Positions 13,101-22,859 of a DNA stretch of 64,000 bases are shown here, piece by piece. The first letter of the stretch is position 1, and every line of letters begins with the position of its first letter. The DNA is from Cheilinus undulatus (taxonomy: Eukaryota; Chordata; Actinopteri; Labriformes; Labridae). The stretch lies in the NCBI RefSeq assembly GCF_018320785.1, contig NC_054876.1, positions 20,792,212 through 20,856,211 of the forward strand, in the 5' to 3' direction. The notes beneath the pieces were generated by a model, which made no database searches, was not told where the DNA came from, and saw nothing but the letters and a program-made list of their open reading frames with translations. The position numbers were made by a program, and so were the translations under genes.

Positions 13101-16100
13101 CACAGTCATGCAACAGCCGCTGCCTCACCACGCTCGCTGTGCTCCTGCTGGCTGAGCAGCTCAGAGCGGAGTGTCTCCAGGTTGATTTCACTCTCCTTTA
13201 GCTGGGCCTGGATCTCCTGCAGCTTCCGTTCAGCCTCCTCTCTACCCGACACAGCCTGACAGGCCTCCATCCAGCTCTGCTCCAGCTCCTGCTGCTGCTG
13301 CTCCACTTTGCCCTCATCTAAAAAGGATGATAAAAGAAAAAAATAAGAGAATGTGAAGATACTGAGAAGATAAACCTATTGTGTGTTATAATCAAGGTGC
13401 TGAAAGATGCAGAGGTTCTTACACTGTTCTTTTAGGTCAGCTAGAGCTTTCATGATGAGCTCCGGGGTTCTTTTGAGCTCCTGTGTGAGTTTGTCTCTCT
13501 CATCACGGACCAAACTGAGCTCCATCTGCAGGTTTGTGATGCTGCAGGGAGACAGAGGCAAATGGTGCAGAAAAATTAAGGTGCAGAGAGAGAAAGTCAA
13601 ACTTTACAGCGAGAGAAAGATTCTTTTAAGAGGTAGATTCAGCCCCTAAGAGACCTCACCTTGTATAAAACAACAGATGTACTGTTTGATAAATATTCCT
13701 TTATTTGGATGAAGAAGGCAAGATCACATTTATAATTCAATGGATTAGGACCTAAATGGTTAGTTTATGAAATGAACATCAAAATCATAAACGCAATTGA
13801 AATTAAGTAAGCTGAAATAAAATGGTAAAACATCTGCTGTTGACACCTTACAAAAAATGCTAATAGATGTTCATTTTTTCACAAAATATAAAAAATTGAG
13901 TGTTTTGGTTTTTGGTCTGATGCACTTTGAAGACTTTGGGCTCCAAAAAAGCACAACAAGCTTTTGGCAATACTGCTGCAATTAGCAGGTTAATGATTAT
14001 GATCAATTAATTTAAAAGGATAATGGAAGTTAGCTACAGGCTTTATATGGCACTTGATCCCAAACCTTGAAAAGTTCACATTTTTAGACTGTTTGTAATT
14101 AAATTCATGATGAAATTATTTGAAAAAAGGAAAAACAAGACTTTGCTTCTCACAGCTCTGGCTTAAGTCTTTTTATAGTTGTGTTCAATATGAGGACCTT
14201 GTTATATTTCTTATGCTGTTCCATGCCGACATTGACTTATGGGTCTGAAATACAGTATATAGTAAATAAAAGTAAAAGGACAGCTTACCTGTCTATGGCG
14301 TGTTCTGCTTGTTTACTGGCCTGCTGAACTTTCTGCAAAGCGACCCTCCTCATGATCAGACCTAAATACAAAAAATTTGGACGTTGTTACTGTACCATAA
14401 ATATATAATCCAAAGTGAAGCCCTGCAATCAGCACATTTCCATCCATTAAACCTCCACCTTGGATTGTCTCCACTCGTCCCTTAGCGAAAGTAAGCCTCT
14501 GTGTGAAAGTGTTAAGCCTCGTTTGAGCTGCATCCACTTCTGCCACCTTGCTTTGAAATGCTGCAGTAAAGCTGTGAGGAAAGCAAAATGTGTGAAAAAC
14601 CAGCATTCACAGCATTAGATGTTTCAACACTGACATGAAAAACTCATTTGCTTTTCCTCTCATTTTCCTAAATTATAAATTAACCCTCTTATTTTGAAAC
14701 CACAGTAGTTTGTTTTACCTCTGCATTGCTTCTGAAACAGTTTGAAGATCCACTTCTGCTTTCTGATTCTGTGACTTCAGTTGAGAGAGTTCCTTGTGAG
14801 CCCCCGCCAAGTCCATTTTCAGGGTCTGAGGAAAAAAAAAAAAAAACACAAATATAAATGTAAAGAAGACTTTCTCATACAAATCCACCGTGATGCTTGG
14901 TTTTGAGAGTCTTCCCTGCCAGCTGCTGTTCATAACCTCAAGTACTACTGGAACCAAGCAAAGTTTTCATAGAGTCAGCACTGTGTGCTGTGGTACAAAT
15001 GTGCAGGTATTTATCACTTCCCTATGCAGCCCCAAATTTGTCTTGCATCATCAAATTTTCAGACACCCACGTAAATCACATCACTCGCTCTGGTACTAAC
15101 CTCCTTTTCCACTCTCTTCAGGTCCAGCTCAGCTCTCGTGTTATCTAGACTGTGTTGGAGCACACTACCCCGGTGCTGCTCCTGCTGGAGCTGCTGCTCT
15201 ATGGCTCTTAACTAAAAATATACCATGAGAGAAGCACACTTTAAACATCATTTTAAGCCCATATGGTGCAATTTTGCTATGCATTAACACATTACTGTCT
15301 CATACCTTTGAAAGAAGTTCATCCTTTTCTCCTTTCAGTTCAATATCCTTTAAGCGAAGCTGGATGCACAACTTGAACACTTTCTCTCTCCAGAGTCGAA
15401 GCACTTGAAGGCCTTCTAATTCATTCTTTGTGATTGGGTCTTTAAAGGTCTATTGAAACATACACATATATGCCAAACGTCATTTACTTCAGAAAATATG
15501 TAACATGAGTGTGGGCAATTATTGCTCACTGATTGACCCAAAGCACTACAAAGGATAATAAAGCATTTCAGAGTGATGAGACCATTTTCCAACTTCCACA
15601 TCTGTATTAAGACACCGAAAGTTGTAAAAACAGTCTCCTTTTTTATGTATCACCATACAAGACAAGACTTTAAGAATCCAAGCTATCAGTGTTGACAGCT
15701 ACTTATCTAAAGTGATTTCTGGGTTTATTTAGGTTGGCATTTATAAGAAATAACCAAAATGCACTTTAAAAGGAGGAAAACATTCAAAAGTAAAATAAAA
15801 TGTTTTATATGTCACCTGCAGGATCAGTCTTTATACACACAATATTTGAAAAAGCACCCTTAGGTAAAGTGTTCAGCCAACTGAATCACTCCTGCAGGGC
15901 TTTGCAGTTTTTATCATCAATCTTAAACCCTGGGGTCTGCTTCGGAAAATGATCGGCATGAGCGTCTTCCATGGAGTGGATTCACGCTTTAGACTTGAGA
16001 TAAGACTAAGCTTGATAACAGCATATTTAAAGCTATCTGTTTGGTAGGGTAAAGAGATAGAATGGGACTTTTATGGCCCGATAAAACTTCCTTTCAAATT

Positions 16101-19100
16101 CTTGCACAGCTCTGTTCAAGAAAGTTAAACAGATTCAAAATACAGCTACAAATATGACTCTCCTTAGACATACAAAACACAAAAGTAACTATGAAAATAA
16201 TAATAAAGATTGTCCTCTAGATTCAGATCATGGATGGCAGGATAATTATTTTTGTTTGCTTTAGAAAAAGGAAAAATAGTAATTCTTCATCCTGGTAGGT
16301 CTAAAAGGGCAATTTTCAATAAAATTTTGGAGGGACTGAGTTCTTGTTCTCCACCAGAAACATGCGTGGACTCAAATTAGATACTGTCAGAAAGTCTGTT
16401 GTACAAATTTGATTAGAAAGTTAAGACTGTTGTACAGTATAATATAATGAATCACTGATAAAATAGGCTAGTGGCTATAAAGACCTGAGAACAAAAATAA
16501 AGTAAACACATTGGCAGGCATATCATAATCAAAATTAATGTAACAAGGGCCTTACATTATAACATTTAATATCAACAAGGGCTTCTTTGCTATCCAAAGA
16601 AAAAGTACTTACCTTCTTTACCATTTTCTCCTCTTGGAGGGCCAGTATTTCATTCACACAGTTAAGCCTGACAGTCAAAAGCTCAGTGGTCCTCTGAAGA
16701 GCTTCCTTCTCTTTATTCAGCCTCTGTAAATTGGACAGCATTGTAATTAATGTTGGTTACATATCTAAATATGCATGTGAATTTGTTAACAAAACACTCA
16801 TTTGCTCTGCTGAAATGAAGATTTTAAAGTTTCTTCCCCAAAGCAATTACTTTACAGTAGGCTGATTGCAATCAATACTGTTTGTATGGTCTTCACCTCA
16901 ACAGCGTCATTTAATCGTTCCTTCTCTCCTTTCTCTGGGGCAAGCTGGCCGATGTAATTTCTGAGGCTGTGCAGCGTTGCTGATTGTGTCTCAAAAGCTT
17001 GTCCCATTTGGCTGAAAAATAAACAACATCCCCAAAAGTAAAATCAGTGAATCTGACTGCAGAGTGCTATAGATGTTTCGCTCTGCTCATTCTGAATACT
17101 GCACCTTAAATGTTCTTTCAGCCTGTCTCTCTCAGTAGATATCTCTACCAGATTGTTTTTCTGCTGCAGCACTTCGGAGGTCATTGATTGAAGTTTGTCG
17201 TTTAGTTCCCTGTTGGTTTTGCTTACTGCATCCAGCTCTACATGGTGGGAAACATTTAACCGTTGAAGCTAAAAAAGCAGAGACAGAGAGAAACAATTAA
17301 AGTTTAGAAAAAAATAAAATTATCACCTGAGTCTTATTGATCTCCTTTTGGAAGTTCTTCTTCAAATTGTCACTATCTAAAGAAAATTAAGAGGTAAAGG
17401 TTAAATTTCAAAAAAGGACTGTACTACATACTCTATATGTTCTATATAAGGAGCTTAAGTCAGGTTAATCAATATGTACACAGTTTATGATGGTTTAAAA
17501 TTCCTTGCTGGGGTTGTGCCACATACCTCGACCTCCTGCTTCATGCGCAATTCCTTCAGTTGTTCTGATAATTTAAGAGTCTGCTGTTTGGCTTCCTCCT
17601 CCACTTGCAACCTGCCCATTTCAGCTTTCAGAACAAGCTCCCGGGAGTCCTCTTCACTCCTCTCTAAAGCTCTTCTCAGCTTTGTAATTTCCTCATCAGA
17701 CTCTCCCTTCAGTCTTTCAAACTGCAAGATAGAAAACACTGAAGAATACTCGTATGTAAAACCAATTATTGCAAAACTTTCTAAAGCGAAATTGCCCTAT
17801 GACTACAAGCATTTTTAAAGACAACAAGAATGTCCAATAACACCAGGCAACAAATTGCTAAAAAGAGTTACAGATTCAAGCAACTCCCAGGTGATCTTTG
17901 TCAACAACAGTGTCAAAATGAAATGTTTGGTCAGTAAACAGCATTACCTGTGAGCTTATTTTCTCCTTCTCTGCGCTCATTTCACTGAGCTCCTTTCTGA
18001 TTTTGTACAGTCCAATCTCAGCCTCATGAAGCTTGTTGCTCATTGCTTCCAACTCATGGCTCTGTCTGTCAAACAAAGATTATACCATGTTCAGCTTGTT
18101 GAAAATGATTCATCACTTGGCCCTGAAGTCTTATGTAAAGAACGTCTGACCCAACATTGAAATGAGTTGATTGCATAACATCATAAGTATTTTTCCCACC
18201 TGTTAAGTGTGCTGTCTCTGTCCTTCATCTCATCTCTTTGTCTTTCTGCAGACTCCTTCAAGGCCTCGACCTGCCCCTTTAACCTAATAGCTTCAGCCTT
18301 GTACTCCTCTGCCTCTAGGTGCCACTCTGACTCCCATCTGGACCACTGCTCACACTTTCTGTACTTTCAGAAAAGGACCAATATAATAATATTAAAAAGT
18401 TTATTTATACAGCACCTTTGAAGAACAGCAAGTCACAAAGTGCTTAACAAAAAAAAAATAAAAGAAACAGTCAATGATATAAGGTACAATTAAAGAGAAA
18501 CCACAGTACAAAGAACAGATTAAGGCAAGGCTAGACCAAACAAGCAGGTCTTAAAATGTTCTTTTAAAGAGTCAACAGTGTCCACTGATCTTAAACCCAT
18601 GGGGAGAGAGTTCCAAAGAGTCAGAGTAATGACCTTAAACACACAGTCACCTTTGGTTTTAAGTCTGGTGTGTGGAACAACCAGCATACCCTGATCAGAG
18701 GACTGAAGAGTCCTGCCGGGAATGTAAGGTTGCAGTTCAGTAAGGTTGGCTGGTTCCTGTCCATGCAGGGCTTGCAAAGTAAATACACAAATCTTGAAAT
18801 GTATTCTGAAATGTAAGGGAAGCAACTGGAGAGAATACAGAATTGGTGTTACGTGTGACCTTTTTGAATACTTGGTAAGCGTTTCTTGCAGTGTTTTAAC
18901 TATGTGTAGACAATTTAAAGATGATTAACTGAGACAGGGGGAAAGTGAGTTACAGTAGTCCAAATGGGAGGAAATGCCTGTGACTATCTCCATCTGAACT
19001 GTGGAAACAATGTGTTTCAGTTGAGCGACAGTTCTTAGTTGGGAAAAAAAGCAACAACAGACCTGATTACTGACATTTTGGTTTAAGGACAAGAACTACA

Positions 19101-19854
19101 CAAAATACACTATCCAAGTGACAGACAAGCACTGCATTTTAACCCATAGAAAATATAATGGTATACCTTATCCTAAGGTCTGATGGGTGATCCACAGCAA
19201 ACCCTACTCCTCTGTTTTCTCTCTGAGACATTACGAGCCTTTGATTTTCTCTCCTCAGTTCCAAGATTTCCTGTTGGGCCTGAGATATGGCGAGCCATGG
19301 GTTTTCAGGGTTGGAGCTTCCGGATGGTGCTGATGTTAAGCCAGAGTTGATAAAGGTGGGTGGCGATGCTTCCTGGACTTTAGAACTTCTGTGTGTTCCA
19401 GCAGGATGGACAGTTGATGTAAAATGCGACGGGGGAATCAGGTCTTTCTTGACATTCCCTACATTACATTAAAACAAGGTTGATATAGACATTAGCTAAC
19501 TTTAATTTGTGTTCCCCTTGCATGTGTGATTAATAGACTTCACTATTAGTTTATCACAAAGTTAACGTGATAGACTTGATGATTTTTAAACTGTTATCTA
19601 AAATAAGTTCACGATTGAGCTAACTAATTCAGACTTAATGAGCAAATATAAGTAGTTAGGTTTACATGATTACAAACGCTACTGTCGCTAGCGAAAAAAA
19701 TCATGGGCTCGACATGAGCTCTTAACGCTAGCTTAAAGTTAAGATAAATGACAGCTAAATTCGCGGGTATAAAAGGAAACTTACTTGAAAGCGCTGCAGA
19801 CGTGAAGTCACTTGGTACTATAAGTCTTTCTTTTCCCAAGTTATGTCTCTCCAT
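10038..19854 (-). CDS. cchcr1: Coiled-coil alpha-helical rod protein 1, whole gene (19 coding exons)
   Basis: CCHCR1 is a long coiled-coil protein found at centrosomes/centrioles and in P-bodies. I joined 19 exons on the minus strand with GT-AG sites and matching phases; they sum to 2583 nt, or 860 residues plus stop (human protein about 780). Recognition rests on several blocks like the human protein: 'TTELLTVRLNCVNEILALQEEKM' (exon 8; human has 'TAELLQVRVQSLTHILALQEEEL'), 'LWREKVFKLCIQL' (exon 9; 'RWREKVFALMVQL'), 'AKGRVETIQGLIMRRVALQKV' (exons 12-13), 'ELSLVRDERDKLTQEL' (exon 14), 'LQERVSEI' (exon 16; 'LQEKVAEV') and 'LLSVLEELHSLSAAV' (exon 19; 'SLSVLLDDLQDLSEAI'). The first ~100 residues are non-coiled and Ser/Pro-rich; nearly all the rest is heptad-like. 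No frameshift is needed. The frame of exon 18 is the least certain part. Confidence 0.85.
10283..10400 (-). CDS. cchcr1: cchcr1 coding exon 18 (frame uncertain)
   Basis: Residues 776-814 in the frame forced by the neighbours (phase 0 in, phase 1 out), a Pro/His-rich non-coiled linker. Acceptor 'gatccag', donor GTAAGT. A different frame of the same exon reads QRLYETLQHPENIQENIQTS, which looks more like coiled coil but does not fit either neighbour's phase. Confidence 0.6.
10486..10628 (-). CDS. cchcr1: cchcr1 coding exon 17
   Basis: Residues 728-775 (VMTLRQFEKEAVKKQDEIRR to MKDNLLL); aligns with human 'VVSLRQIQRRAAQEKER' through 'RDKNLML'. Donor GTAACA; ends in phase 0. Confidence 0.85.
10781..10882 (-). 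CDS. cchcr1: cchcr1 coding exon 16
   Basis: Residues 694-727 (LQERVSEIKNHCAEKLREME), matching human LQEKVAEVETRLREQL. Acceptor 'cttcag', donor GTAGCA; phase 1 to 1. No ATG-initiated ORF of useful length covers it. Confidence 0.85.
10883..13128 (-). other. cchcr1: cchcr1 intron 15, with perfect hairpins
   Basis: No additional exon found. It holds a perfect 20-bp inverted repeat, 11234-11253 and 11260-11279, with a 6-nt loop (core CATGTTTAAGAAAATGG), and a 12-bp hairpin at 12620-12647 (AAGCCCTAATGT, 4-nt loop). Confidence 0.7.
13129..13317 (-). CDS. cchcr1: cchcr1 coding exon 15
   Basis: Residues 631-693, Gln/Glu-rich coiled coil (KVEQQQQELEQSWMEACQAV). Acceptor 'tttttag', donor GTGAGG; phase 1 to 1. 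The next intron (10883-13128) is the longest of the gene. Confidence 0.85.
13423..13541 (-). CDS. cchcr1: cchcr1 coding exon 14
   Basis: Residues 591-630 (ITNLQMELSLVRDERDKLTQ), matching the human 'LQQLREERNRLDAELQL' block. Acceptor 'ctgcag', donor GTAAGA; phase 2 to 1. Confidence 0.85.
14289..14361 (-). CDS. cchcr1: cchcr1 coding exon 13
   Basis: Residues 567-590 (GLIMRRVALQKVQQASKQAE). Acceptor 'atttag', donor GTAAGC; phase 1 to 2. This exon is too short for simple ORF finding. Confidence 0.85.
14459..14571 (-). CDS. cchcr1: cchcr1 coding exon 12
   Basis: Residues 529-566; KVAEVDAAQTRLNTFTQRL and AKGRVETIQ parallel the human block around 'KVHTIRGLI'. Donor GTGGAG; ends in phase 1. Confidence 0.85.
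14719..14825 (-). CDS. cchcr1: cchcr1 coding exon 11
   Basis: Residues 494-528 (TLKMDLAGAHKELSQLKSQN), after a long pyrimidine tract. Donor GTAAAA; ends in phase 2. Confidence 0.85.
15101..15211 (-). CDS. cchcr1: cchcr1 coding exon 10
   Basis: Residues 457-493, Gln-rich coiled coil (LRAIEQQLQQEQHRGSVLQH). Acceptor 'tttttag', donor GTTAGT; phase 0 to 0. Confidence 0.85.
15306..15449 (-). CDS. cchcr1: cchcr1 coding exon 9
   Basis: Residues 409-456, with LWREKVFKLCIQLRLKDIEL as in vertebrate CCHCR1. Acceptor 'caatag', donor GTATGA; phase 0 to 0. Confidence 0.9.
16613..16723 (-). CDS. cchcr1: cchcr1 coding exon 8
   Basis: Residues 372-408, the most conserved block (ELLTVRLNCVNEILALQEE). Acceptor 'tttacag', donor GTAAGT; phase 0 to 0. 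Confidence 0.9.
16897..17011 (-). CDS. cchcr1: cchcr1 coding exon 7
   Basis: Residues 333-371. Contains 'TLHSLRNYIGQLAPEKGEKE', matching the human 'LVENLRKYVGEQVP' block. Donor GTGAAG; ends in phase 0. Confidence 0.85.
17105..17268 (-). CDS. cchcr1: cchcr1 coding exon 6
   Basis: Residues 279-332, coiled coil (LQRLNVSHHVELDAVSKTNR). Acceptor 'tttttag', donor GTGCAG; phase 0 to 2. Confidence 0.8.
17327..17376 (-). other. cchcr1: Possible 50-nt cassette exon in cchcr1 intron 5
   Basis: Flanked by an acceptor ('tttctttag') and a donor (CAG|GTGATA). In one frame it reads SDNLKKNFQKEINKTQ, which fits the surrounding coiled coil. Its length is 50 nt, so inclusion between exon 5 (ends phase 0) and exon 6 (starts phase 0) shifts the frame and gives TGA after four codons. 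It is either a non-productive cassette, a relic exon, or a sign of a one-base assembly error in a real exon. Confidence 0.4.
17527..17721 (-). CDS. cchcr1: cchcr1 coding exon 5
   Basis: Residues 214-278, strongly charged coiled coil (FERLKGESDEEITKLRRALE). Acceptor 'cttgcag', donor GTATGT; phase 0 to 0, 65 codons exactly. Confidence 0.85.
17948..18065 (-). CDS. cchcr1: cchcr1 coding exon 4
   Basis: Residues 174-213, coiled coil (SHELEAMSNKLHEAEIGLYK). Acceptor 'ttgacag', donor GTAATG; ends in phase 0. Confidence 0.8.
18200..18358 (-). CDS. cchcr1: cchcr1 coding exon 3
   Basis: Residues 121-173, coiled coil with WSRWESEWHLEAEEYKAEA. Acceptor 'gtacag', donor GTGGGA; phase 2 to 2. Confidence 0.8.
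18390..18960 (-). mobile_element. LINE 3' fragment inside cchcr1 intron 2
   Basis: A minus-strand ORF (18520-18825) encodes a typical end of a fish non-LTR retrotransposon polyprotein: a block like 'QALHGQEPANLTELQPY', then 'SSDQGMLVVPHTRLKTKGD', then 'LWNSLPMGLRSVDTVDSL' and 'HFKTCLF'. The downstream 'tttatacagcacctttgaa' and 'cacaaagtgctta' are usual for the 3' region of such elements. The 5' part (endonuclease and RT core) is missing, so it is a truncated copy. Confidence 0.75.
19167..19458 (-). CDS. cchcr1: cchcr1 coding exon 2
   Basis: Residues 24-120. A Ser/Pro/Thr-rich non-coiled segment is followed by the first coiled coil (PWLAISQAQQEILELRREN). Acceptor 'aatgtag', donor GTATAC; phase 1 to 2. 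Confidence 0.8.
19785..19854 (-). CDS. cchcr1: cchcr1 coding exon 1
   Basis: Residues 1-23, starting MERHNLGKERLIVPSDFTSA. It is the first ATG downstream of a CpG-containing promoter-like stretch. Donor GTAAGT; ends in phase 1. Confidence 0.8.
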
Positions 19855-20190
19855 TGTCAGCGTATGTCACATGAGACTATTAAACTAACAGCAACAATCT
19901 CCTCGTTAATTCGATGTTCTTTCAATGTGTGTTAACCCGCGAGTCACGTCAAACGTCGTTGCCTTAGTTACGGGTTACACGGATAGCCTGCTCGGGCTCT
20001 TCTCCTCACTTTACCTAAACACGATTGCCTAATTGATATATATTTAAACAATGAGCTAGTTAAATTCAAATGCTAAAGTGTTAATGCAACTATATGCATA
20101 GGCGTAAGCTTAATTTGCCAAGAAATAAAACGATTCGTCAACGAAAACACACATTAAGGTTCCGCGGTGCATCACGGGAAAGAGGAAGGA
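19855..20190 (-). promoter_or_regulatory. cchcr1: cchcr1 promoter region with X-box-like motif
   Basis: CpG-containing stretch directly upstream of the ATG. On the minus strand 19958-19971 reads GTAACT-AA-GGCAAC, an RFX X-box-like palindrome with one perfect half (GGCAAC) and one half off by a base, about 110 bp upstream of the start codon. X-boxes drive many centriole and cilium genes, which fits a centrosomal protein. Function is inferred. Confidence 0.45.
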
Positions 20191-20193
20191 AAC

Positions 20194-20403
20194 TCAAAAT
20201 ATGTAGTGTTTTTTTCCCCTGATGTGTGTCTTGCAGGGTGCTGTGGCACTGTCTTCAAAATCTTCGTCCAGGGCAAAAATTCTGCATAACCCCGGATTTT
20301 CCCAATTGTTGTCGCAGTTTTGTAGCAAAGGTGGTTCAAGTAGAGTCAACAATCTGGACGACAGCTTTCCTGATAGACAATACTTAGGAACATAAAAGCT
20401 CAT
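20194..20403 (-). other. Unresolved ORF in CpG-containing region upstream of cchcr1
   Basis: A 69-codon minus-strand ORF (MSFYVPKYCLSGKLSSRLLT...) starts at 20403, just below a CCAAT box (about 20447-20451) and a CCGCCC box, as in a small promoter plus first exon. The plus strand is also open from the ATG at 20221 (57 codons). I recognise neither protein. It may be a first exon of a small gene, a gene relic or chance. Confidence 0.25.
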
Positions 20404-20689
20404 TACGCGGAGAGTTGTTTCACAAGGGCGGAGAATCTAGGTTTGATTGGCGTGTTGTACTCACGATAGTAGGTCTATGATTGGGAAGGAGTAAATTCAG
20501 CTGGGAGTCCCACTAAATCTTAGAGTACACATCAGGGCAGAACAGGAGGGATTTTTAAAAAATCAAATATTGAATGCATGTGCCTCAGCATTGAACATTT
20601 TAATTCTACAGTTAAATGAAAGCATATACAGCGACTAAGTTTTACCTTTTTTATTTATTTCATCAAGCAATAAGGATTAATTTTTTTTT

Positions 20690-21960
20690 TTTTTACATCT
20701 CAAAAACCTCTTTAATGTCAAAGTGAAAACAGATTTCTACAAAGTAATGTCAATTAAATAAAAAAATATGTAAGGTAAAATAAGAGACCACAAGAACATT
20801 TAACCCCTTTAAAGTGACTGATCTCATTCAATAGAGGTCCAGGCAATTGGTGTGAGTAGTCTCACAATAATTGCACCTCATGACAAGGAACTCTGGGGAT
20901 TTGGAAAACAGAATTTTTGCTCTCCACAAAGATGGCCCAGGCTATAAGAAGATTGGTAATACCCTGAAACTAGGCTATAGCACAGTAGCTAACGTCATTC
21001 AGTGGTTTTCCAAGATGGGTTCTACTCGGAACAAGCCTTGCCAGTGTCAGCCAAAGAACGTGAATCCTTGTGCTCTGCGTCATATCCAGAAGTTGGCTTC
21101 AAAAAACAGATGCATGATTGCTGCCAGCATTGCTGCAGAGGTTGAATAAGAGGGAGGTCAGCCTGTCAGTGCTCCAATCATACACCGCACACTGCATCAA
21201 GTTAGTCTGCATGGCCATCGTCCTAGAAGGAAGCCTCCTCTGAAACTGACTCACAGGAAAGCCCGCAAGCAGTTTGCTGAAGACAAGCAGTCAAAGAGCA
21301 TGATGAGTCTGACGAGACTAAGATAAACTTGTTTGGCTCAGATGGTGTCCAGCATGTGTGGCAGTGCCCTCATGAGGAGTAACATGATAGTTGTGTCTTG
21401 CCTACAGTCAAGCATGGTGGTAGCGTCATGGTCTGGGGCTGCGTAAGTGCTGCCAGCACTGGGGAGCTGCAGTTCATCAAAGGAAACATGAATTCCAATA
21501 TGGACTGTGACATTCCGAAGCAGAGCGTGATCCCCACCCTTTGGGAAATGGGCCGCATGGCAGTTTTCCGACATGGTAACGACCCCAAACACACCTCCAA
21601 TATGTCAACTGCCTTGCTGAAGAAGCTTAAGATGAAGATGATGGAGTGGCCAAGTATGCCTCCCTGAGCTCAATTGAGCACCTGTGGGGCATCCTCAAGT
21701 GGAAGGTGGAGGAGCGCAAGACTCACCAGCTCTGTGATGTCATCATGGAGGAGTGGAGGATTATTCCAGTAACAAACTGTGCAGCACTGGTGATTTCCAA
21801 GAGGATTAAGGCAGTGCTAGGTAACAATGGTGCTTTCATAAGATACTGACACTTTGGGCACAGTTTGGACATGTTCACTTGTGTTGCCAGCTTTTTAGAC
21901 AATAATGCCTGTGTGTTGAGTTATTTTTTTTATTGACTTGTTTTTAGGTATGTTTGAACC
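20690..21960 (+). mobile_element. Tc1-like transposon, degenerate
   Basis: A left end rich in 'aaagtgaaaacagatttctac' and 'cccctttaaagtgactga' leads into a Tc1 transposase in pieces. The HTH region (DLENRIFALHKDGPGYKKIG) starts near 20890. After frame changes come VKHGGSVMVWGCVSA (about 21406) and DPKHTSN (about 21583). After a further stop, 'SSIEHLWGILKWKVEERKTH' (about 21665) is followed by the last helices to 21849. Several stops and frameshifts make it a pseudogene. The inner boundaries are clear, the outer ones approximate. Confidence 0.75.
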
Positions 21961-22149
21961 AAAGATTTCGGTCGAGTCCTTAAGGCATAGATGTGATAAA
22001 TTAGTACCTGAGAGCACCATTGGGCGGGAAGGAGGATTGACACAACCCTAGTAGTGCTCTGAATGTCCTTGAATGGAAAGTCTGACTGCAGCCCATTCAT
22101 TTCTGATGGTTGCTCTCACAGTCCTGTCATCTGAGATGCCGTAGATCTT

Positions 22150-22830
22150 GGAATGAAAATACGTGCAAAAACTTTTGAAATAAAATCTGATTATACTTGC
22201 GTTTAGGGTTAGTGTAAGGGTGAGGGTAGCGTTCCAAAAGTAGCTTACATAGCTCACTTAGCTGTGTAAGCTGCATAGATATCAGAGCTACATAGCTAAT
22301 GGAGCTATGTAGCTAACAGAGCTGAAGCCGAGTTCACAAAGCAGCTACTCCATAGCACACAGCTAAGTTGTCTTTAGTCCCATTTGTTAAAGCTCACGTG
22401 GCTAAAGCTAACTTAGCTATAGATAACAGAGATACATAGCTAATGTAGCCACAGAGCTAATGTGGCTGTGTAGCTAACATAACTAAAGCTAAGCTCACAA
22501 AGCAGCTGCGTAGCTATGCTATCTTAAGCTATGTTTGCTGAAGCTTACATTGCTTAAGCTGACTGAGTAATGTTGATTGCATAGCTAGCATAGCTGTGTT
22601 AGCTTTAGCTAAAGTAAGTCACTGTTCGTTAACTACATCAAAAATGGATCTACACATAATTGAATCCCAGATTAGATCTCTGATCTTTTTCTCTGTTTAA
22701 TCTATTACATGTTTCTTAGTTTGTCATATTTGCAATGTTGTTATTTCATGGAAGTTACTGCCTGACTATTTATGAATAAAGTTGAATTTCTTAATAAAAT
22801 CAAAAACTGGAAATACGTCGTAATTAAAGC
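22150..22830. repeat. TAGC-rich interspersed repeat, copy A
   Basis: Starts with 'aaaacttttgaaataaaatc' and 'gggttagtgtaagggt', continues as a degenerate minisatellite of 'agctaa/ttagct' units (about 22240-22620), and ends in unique sequence with 'cccagattaga' and 'catatttgcaatgttgtta'. The same three-part layout recurs at 41085-41850 and 44843-45660. Confidence 0.7.
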
Positions 22831-22859
22831 ACTTTCTGAGATAAACGGCATCTCAGATG

